Shown here: piece by piece, positions 58,499 through 64,000 of the stretch | Numbering within the stretch: position 1 is the first letter of the stretch | Layout: each line of letters starts with the position of its first letter | Source: Sesamum alatum | Lineage: Eukaryota > Streptophyta > Magnoliopsida > Lamiales > Pedaliaceae | Reading direction: 5' to 3' | Assembly: GCA_034509735.1 (NCBI GenBank) | Contig: JACGWO010000010.1 | Location: forward strand, 14,149,193 to 14,213,192 | Length of the DNA: 64,000 nucleotides | Made by a program: the position numbers and the translations under genes | Notes under the pieces: generated by a model | Seen by the model: only the letters and a program-made list of their open reading frames with translations | What the model was told of the DNA's origin: nothing | The model's database searches: none

Positions 58499-59227
58499 TG
58501 ATATGTGCCAAACAGACCAGCCCAAAACTAAGGCCCAAAAGCCTAAAGATACTTGTAGCAGTCCGAAAGAAGGTGTTGGAGCCCTTTAACAAAGCCCACC
58601 TATGTTTAGGAGGAGGCCCATTCAGGGCACCGGCCCATGCCTAAGGAAGTACTGACCAGGCCTGCCTCAACAAGGAGGGAGTCCGGTCCAAGCTTGAGAA
58701 GAAACCCCATAAAAAAGGCACAGGACGGAGGCCTAAGCCAAGGGTGAAACGCCCAGCAAGGAGGCCCAAGCTCACCAAGAAAGGATAAGAGTTGACCAGG
58801 TCTACCCCTTATCCATATCCGCGGAAGACCCCTTCAATGGACTCCCTACTCTAAAGGAGTCCAAGGGTTGCAGAAGTCTGGGAAGGCCAGTACGCAGTCC
58901 TTCCAGAGTCCAGGACAACACGGAGTCTTTCCAAACCATGACTCTTCCTCTATAAATACTAGCCCTCTTGGCTGGCTTGAGTAAGGTTTTCTAGCACTCT
59001 AATACACGATTTTATGCTTTCACACTCATACTCTACTTATTTTATGTTCTTTATTCACGAGAATTCATCTCCTTTTTGTTTTGTTTACGTTTGGTCTTCC
59101 ATAACTGCTTACTGACTTGAGCGTCGGAGTGCTAACGTTTTTTTTTGTAGGTTCCCATTTCATAGCTTGCAGAAAATTAAAGGCCACTCCGTTCAAGCCC
59201 AAAAACGAGCTCTTTTAACTCACATCG
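58499..59227 (+). repeat. 3' LTR of Gypsy/Tat
   Basis: Starts TGATATGTGCC after the polypurine tract AGTGGGGGGACTGAT (58,484-58,498); ends CTCACATCG before CTACA. TATA CTATAAATA at ~58,961. Confidence 0.88.
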
Positions 59228-59499
59228 CTACATAATATTTATAAAAAAAAAAAAAAAATCGATATCAATAACTTTTCAATTTGTAATGAAGTTTATCATC
59301 ATATAACGTATTTTATTTCTCAGAATAAATGAAATGTTCTTTTAATTTGGTTGAATAGTATTTAACAAAAAATATTTCTCAAAAATCTTTACAATATATG
59401 CACAACGACACATATTTTACTAGAAAAAACTGTAATTTAAGCCATGCAAGTATAGAATGACAATTTTAGTCATGCATACGAAACCCCTATTTTTAATAC

Positions 59500-59650
59500 T
59501 ATTGTTAAAAGTGCAAAATGCATCCCGTGTCCTTTGCATTATTTGAATGTGGTAATTTACCCTCTTGTGAAAAAAAAAATTCTCAATTTACTCTTCTATG
59601 TTTTTTAAAAAATAAGTAAAATACCTCCATCACGCGAGGGGTGCAACACA
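59500..59650. repeat. Half copy of MITE family M1
   Basis: GTGCAAAATGCATCCCGTG, GGTAATTTACCCTC, CTCAATTTACTC and AAAATACCTCC resemble the left arm of the M1 MITEs at 25,437 and 61,292; no right arm follows. Confidence 0.4.
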
Positions 59651-59801
59651 CACGCTAATTTTTCTTTTCTTTTAATTTTTTTATTTATGTCTTTATTTAA
59701 TAACCGTTCGATCTTATTTTTATAGATTAATGACAGATTCAATTTACATATATAATTATATACAAAAATTATAAAATATATTTTTTATAAATATATGTGG
59801 G

Positions 59802-60278
59802 AAAATTATTTTTTTAGTCCGCTAAGTATGCTCAATATTAATTTTAGTCCGTTAATTATGCCCATTTTTTCTAAGTCCAGTAACTTGCAAAATTGATGAG
59901 ATTTAGTTCGAATTAGGATTTTTTACTCAATTTTTCCGCGATGTTTTGAAAATCAGCCGAAAAAATGCACACGTGGCAACTATTTGGTTAATTTATGGCA
60001 ACTTATACACGTGTACAATCACATGTATTAGTTGCCACTTGTACAACCACATGTATTAGGTGGCATTCAAATTAAAATTCACCTCATTTCAATTGTTACG
60101 TAGGCTTAAAAGTTCTCAAAATATGTCCAATTGACATGCCATGTAATATTTCCGGCCAAGAAATCAAAAATCGACCATCGGAGGACTAAATCACATCAAT
60201 TTTACGAAAAAAATAGGCATAGCTACCGGACTAAAAAAATAGGCATAGCTACCGGACTAAATCTCATCAATTATATAT
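59802..60278. mobile_element. Foldback MITE-like element
   Basis: Left TTTTTTTAGTCCGCTAAGTATG ... AAATTGATGAGATTTAG pairs with right CTAAATCTCATCAATT and TACCGGACTAAAAAAATAGG. On the right a 27-bp segment AAAAATAGGCATAGCTACCG is tandemly duplicated (~60,208-60,262). The outer right end is degraded. Confidence 0.5.
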
Positions 60279-60383
60279 GCATGGCCAATAACCAAAACAG
60301 CAACGAACAAAACAAAACATTCTTTGTATCAATCATCAGCAAGTAAACCTCTCAGCTGATATCAGAAGAGAGTAATCAGCTAT

Positions 60384-60560
60384 ATTCATCAATGAAAAAC
60401 AAAAAATCTTCGAAACAAGAAGCTTAATTTGTGTTTTTGTGTTTGGAAACAGAAAAGCAAAGGAAAAGAATTCAAGTATATGTATCTCACCCTTTCACCC
60501 TTAAGCCACCAAGAAAATTCTTTCCATATATGTACACTTCTGATCCATCGCTTCATCAAT
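60384..60560 (-). other. Probable 3' untranslated region of the lyase gene
   Basis: AT-rich sequence after the stop; no exact AATAAA, only GATGAATA-type near-matches. The open frame at 60,389-60,667 in another register is a shadow. Confidence 0.35.
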
Positions 60561-62998
60561 CTAATAGTCTTGTTCGGGCGGGCCTTCGAGGCGAATATAG
60601 TCATACATGACGCCGATGAACGGATTCGCGCCTCTTGCTTGCCTAAGATAGATTGTGTTCTTCCCATTCACAAGATGGAATCCTGATATATCCACTCTAT
60701 ACAACCAGTATCTCCCATGAATGCCATGTCTTGCTATTGCGTTATCCATGCCTATCCGCCTTGTCGTAAAATGAGGGCGTCGTCGTGTGTGCCGGTCATT
60801 GATCCGTACCTAACCACAAAAGCAATAAGGCATTACATACCGAAAATACTTCCTTACACCGAGCTTTTTTCAACATACAGTGAGGATCATCCCATGTCAG
60901 CATATAATGGGCACGCAAAATATTTTTTGGGTCCCGTAAAATTAGGGCATTTTTGTTTTAGTACCACAATTTTGGTAGGTGACTGTTTTAGACCCATGAA
61001 ACATATTTTTCAAATTTTTGTCCCAAAACTTCATGTGCCTGCACATGGGACATGACATTTTGGGACTAAAAAACTGAAAAACATGACATTTTGGGATAAA
61101 AAAAAATAAAAAACGTATTTTATGAGACTAAAACAATCACCTACCTAAATTGTGGTAGCAAAATAAATAATGCTTTAGTCGTATGAGACCAAAAAAATAT
61201 TTTGCCTGTATGTAATGGATTCTACTGTTTATGTCATATGGTACTCGTTGTTCAAAATGAAAACACTCGTTGCATGTAAGAGACTTTTCTATGGGGGAAA
61301 ATGCAAGCAGTTCCTTTGTGATATTGCGAATGAGTAAATTACTCATGAAAAATAAAATAGCAATTTATCTCCCTTTATTTGCTAAAATAAATCGATTTAT
61401 CTATATGCGTTTTTTAAAACGAAGCAATTTACCTCCCTGTCTAGGGAGGTAAGTTGCTCTATTTTAAAGAATACAGGGAGGTAAAATACTATTATTTTTT
61501 TATAGGGGACAATTTGCTCATTTACAATATTATAGGAAGGTAAATTACATCGAAACCTTTTTTATGTATAGTACTTATAAGTAAGGTTTATAGAAAAAGT
61601 ATGTAAAATGCCATGCAAATTAGATATTAGTAGAATTTGGAGGTAATAGTTACTGAAAAGGTAATAGTTACTGAAAAGATAGTTTCAAGAACGTATCCAT
61701 ACTTGTATTTCCGCTAAGCTGGCAGATGCTAGAGCAATCCTCAGTGTATATTGTCCTGCCCTGCTTACATTTCTTACATCAAACGAAATTTGCCATGTGG
61801 TAGGAACATAGTTATCCTTGTCTATCTTCCTGCAACAAAGAGTTACAATCACAATGCAAAAATCATCATTATATCACTGCAAGAAATTATGTAATAGTAG
61901 GAAATTAGAACGGAGAGTAAATTTGTTGGTATTAATAGTAATCATAATAATTTTATGTTTTTATAATTTCAAAATTAATATTAAAAATGAAATATTTTCT
62001 TATTATAATTAGGAAGAATTTTTAATATTGCAAAACTTCATAGCTGGCTTCAGCAAAAAAATTGAAATCCCCTCAAAATTTTACTAGCAAATATATTTAT
62101 TAGTAAATTTTTTAGCAAAATCAACAATAACAAAAATTTGTTTTTAAAATTAACAACGTGCTAAATACCAAGTACATAGTTTTCTTAGTAACTTCACTGC
62201 AAAACGTAATTCAGTAACGAACTTTACTATTTTACAAGTAATTTATGTTGTTGTTAATGACATTATTTCTTTTTTTTTTTTTTGGGGGGGGGGGGGGGGG
62301 GAGGGGGGTGTGTGTGTTAAGGGTAACTTGCATATATAAGAACGTATAGTTGTACATTGTGTCCTATACCAATCAAGTATACCATGCTATCCTCCTGACG
62401 TAAACACAACAATAACTTGCAAGGAGGAAAGCTGATGCTCGGCTATCAGTTTCTGCTTGACTTGTTCTATGATAATATTTACAAGGATATCAGGGTCACG
62501 GTGAATACTATGAAACCTCCGAAAATTACGTTCCTGCCAGAGGTGATGACTAGAGAGACTAATGACAATATTTCTTGTAGTGTGTTCTCAAAATAACATG
62601 GGAAGTAAAAATAGATAAGTGTAATAAACATTACCTATTAACATGGGCAAAGAACCAGTGTTTTCTATAATCGCTAATCCCGACCGTGTATATCAGATCT
62701 TCGTCTGGATATAAATCCGTATATCTGTCCCACAAACCGTATTGCCTAAACCTGGACAAATTATTCAACATTGGAAGAGAAAAAGTTGTAAGCAATTTAA
62801 GTTATGTGTTCAAGTGACTGTCCGGATAATATATAGCTTACTTTTCTGTATGGTTGATATATAACTTGTTCGTAAGTTCAAGGATTGGATCAGGAACATA
62901 GAATTCAGCAGCAGTACGATCAGGGATCCCGATTTCCCATAGGGTCGGACCAGTTCTGGGAGGATCATACACAAGATCACCTATTTGAATTTCACTTC
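60561..62998 (-). CDS. Rhamnogalacturonan lyase (PL4), last four exons (215 aa C-terminal part)
   Basis: Cleaves the rhamnogalacturonan-I backbone of pectin by beta-elimination; plant members are predicted secreted wall enzymes. Exons: 62998-62842, 62751-62635, 61829-61703, 60809-60561; all introns GT-AG with matching phases, 650 nt, stop TAG at 60,561. Reads GDLVYDPPRTGPTLWEIGIP, DRTAAEFYVPDP, QYGLWDRYTDLYPDEDLIYT, VGISDYRKHWFFAHVNRK, TTWQISFDVRNVSRAGQYTL, HGIHGRYWLYRVDISG and GVMYDYIRLEGP, the C-terminal carbohydrate-binding-like domain of the family. The catalytic N-terminal domain is beyond 64,000. No lesion in this part. Introns hold MITEs and a LINE. Confidence 0.92.
60910..61208. mobile_element. 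MITE in lyase intron
   Basis: ~300-bp inverted repeat: GCAAAATATTTTTTGGGTCC on the left and, inverted, GGCAAAATATTTTTTTGGTC on the right; internal TAGGTGACTGTTTTAG / CTAAAACAATCACCTA pair. Flanks CATATAATG (60,901-60,909) and TATGTAATG (61,209-61,217) agree at 7 of 9 positions, a possible decayed 9-bp duplication. Confidence 0.6.
61292..61563. mobile_element. MITE family M1 in lyase intron
   Basis: ~270 bp, same architecture as the CAD intron copies: GGGGAAAATGCAAGCAG ... AATGAGTAAATTACTC, central CTGTCTAGGGAGG hinge, right TTGCTCATTTACAATATTAT ... GGTAAATTACATCG. Confidence 0.65.
61830..62254. other. Lyase intron, no feature recognised
   Basis: AT-rich intronic sequence up to the LINE target site. 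Confidence 0.4.
62272..62559 (-). mobile_element. 5'-truncated LINE (L1-like) in lyase intron with TSD
   Basis: The minus strand reads SHHLWQERNFRRFHSIHRDP, DILVNIIIEQVKQKLIAEHQ and a stop soon after, the C-terminal end of an L1-type ORF2 (zf-RVT region). It finishes in a poly-C then poly-A stretch (plus poly-T 62,272-62,283, poly-G to ~62,308). Flanking direct repeats TAATGACATTATTTCTT (62,255-62,271) and TAATGACAATATTTCTT (62,560-62,576) match 16 of 17. Length, tail and variable-length duplication fit target-primed insertion. Confidence 0.8.
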
Positions 62999-63108
62999 CT
63001 GGAAACACGCATGTATGAGTTCATTTCTGGGGTTAAATGCAACAAGCGCCCTAGAAAAATATTAATAGGCAAAAAACTCTTCTAAATGAAAAAAGCGCAT
63101 CACAACCC

Positions 63109-63440
63109 CTAATGCGGGAGGAAATTGTAGTATTGATCACATAACTATAGGGGTGACAATTTTAGTCTGTTGATGCTCAATTTGGCAATTAAGTCCTACA
63201 ATTTAAAAAACTGATACATTAAGAAAAAAATCAATTTACACATCTTGCCGAATTTGGATTGTGCCCCTCACATGAGCTCCAAATTCTGATTAAAATTGTA
63301 ATTTTCAATCAATTTTGTCTTGATGTGGTGATTCTTTTATTTTTTTTATTTTTAATTGAATGGTTCAATTGCCAAATCCAATTCCATCAAGACAAAAGTT
63401 ACCACCCCTGAAATTATGGGAATAAAATTGCAAGTTCCCC
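63109..63440. mobile_element. MITE in upstream lyase intron
   Basis: Left GGGAGGAAATTGTAGTATTG ... ATAGGGGTGACAATTTTAG; right, inverted, AGGGGAACTTGCAATTTTA ... AGGGGTGGTAACTTTTG. ~330 bp with AT-rich centre. Confidence 0.55.
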
Positions 63441-63480
63441 TGACTTAATAATCAAAATAAGGTCATAGTGAAAACTTATC

Positions 63481-63822
63481 AGGGAAACTTGCAATTTTGG
63501 TCCCATAATTATAAAAGGTGGCAATTTAGTCATGTTAGAATTCAATTTGACAATTAAGTCCTACAGTTTAAAAATAAATAAAAATCGACTCATTAAGGAC
63601 AGGATCAACCGAAAATTGCAAATCTGGCTAGATTTTGGCATGTTTGCCTTACGCGAGCCTCAAATTCCTGTCAGATTTGCAACTCTAACAAATTTTGTCT
63701 TTAACATACGAAATTTTGATTAAATTACAAGATTTAACTGCTAAATTGAATTCCCACTGGAACATGCCAAACAGAATTACCATCCCTTATATTTTTCGGA
63801 CTAAAATTACAATTTTCCCCTA
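63481..63822. mobile_element. Related MITE in upstream lyase intron
   Basis: Left GGGAAACTTGCAATTTTGG, GAATTCAATTTGACAATTAAG; right TGCTAAATTGAATTCCC and CGGACTAAAATTACAATTTTCCCC. Same family as the element at 63,109, arranged in tandem with a ~40-bp gap. Confidence 0.55.
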
Positions 63823-64000
63823 AAGCATGAAACAACAAGCTTGTTTTCAAAGGTTTAGGAGGTCTCATTGTTTTTCTTTTATTTAGTAAACTTTTACCTA
63901 TTATTATTTTTACGGCCGTTTATCTCTTGAGTAAAAAAATGTTGCTTGAATAAGTAAACTGAGAGGGTTTAAGTCAACGTATTTGGGGATTACACCAACC

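Larger units (their letters stand above)
49235..59227 (+). mobile_element. Full-length Gypsy (Tat lineage) LTR retrotransposon, inactivated
   Basis: LTRs 49,235-49,975 and 58,499-59,227; target copies CTACA at 49,230-49,234 and 59,228-59,232. Interior: primer-site-like TTGGCGCCGTCTGCGGGAA, gag, protease, RT, two RNase H domains, integrase, a 33-bp repeat array, and an antisense ORF region before the polypurine tract. An extra RNase H between RT and integrase plus a long 3' region with antisense ORF are traits of the Tat lineage. Frameshifts and G-homopolymer runs disrupt pol. Confidence 0.9.

Noticed and set aside
63001..64000. An additional upstream lyase exon inside the window
   Set aside because: No minus-strand match to the expected preceding domain (for example a YAWVPGF-type motif) is seen; the interval holds two MITEs and AT-rich intron.

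Overview
This is a gene-poor, repeat-dense stretch of a flowering-plant nuclear genome, most likely a eudicot. The evidence is plant-type GT-AG introns in a cinnamyl-alcohol-dehydrogenase (CAD) family gene and in the 3' half of a rhamnogalacturonan lyase gene, AT-rich non-coding DNA, LTR elements primed by initiator-methionine tRNA, and a broad set of plant transposon superfamilies (Copia, Gypsy/Tat, MULE, CACTA, hAT, LINE, MITEs). The CAD protein resembles the class II CAD / 8-hydroxygeraniol or mannitol dehydrogenase group, which hints at an asterid, but the species cannot be named from this sequence.

Layout. 1-21,020 is a nest built from four copies of a large non-coding Copia-type (LARD-like) retrotransposon with ~2-kb LTRs: copies A (1-4528) and B (5781-9285) on the minus strand, copies C (12,345-16,500) and D (LTR 19,011-21,020) on the plus strand. 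B sits inside an older Copia pol remnant and has a 5-bp target-site duplication. A ~1.6-kb palindrome (16,566-18,173) lies between C and D. 21,021-23,272 is a decayed minus-strand CACTA element with a TNP2-type transposase pseudogene.

23,486-27,256 (minus) is an apparently intact five-exon CAD-family gene (359 aa) whose introns carry three MITEs and an LTR-like fragment. 27,531-28,309 is a terminal-inverted-repeat element that encodes a small GRF-type zinc-finger protein. 29,890-33,535 is a Gypsy/Tat deletion derivative interrupted by a 498-bp MITE and a 1-kb hAT-like element.

34,010-44,771 is a complete but dead Copia element with 652/657-bp LTRs and target duplication ATTGG. A 4.9-kb MULE (38,016-42,931, 9-bp duplication) is inserted in its pol gene, and that MULE carries its own 386-bp MITE (9-bp duplication). 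45,389-49,068 is a small minus-strand Copia derivative in which gag is joined to reverse transcriptase. 49,235-59,227 is a full-length Gypsy/Tat element with two RNase H domains, a 33-bp tandem-repeat array and an antisense ORF region. 60,561-62,998 (minus) holds the last four exons of the rhamnogalacturonan lyase gene; its introns contain MITEs and a 5'-truncated LINE, and its 5' part lies beyond the right edge.

Only CAD and the lyase look like functional host genes, and they are unrelated in pathway (alcohol/aldehyde redox versus pectin cleavage). Everything else is transposable-element sequence, mostly inactivated by stops, frameshifts and deletions. Target-site duplications give a relative order: MITE into MULE into Copia; LARD B into the old Copia; hAT and MITE into Gypsy gag; LINE into a lyase intron.
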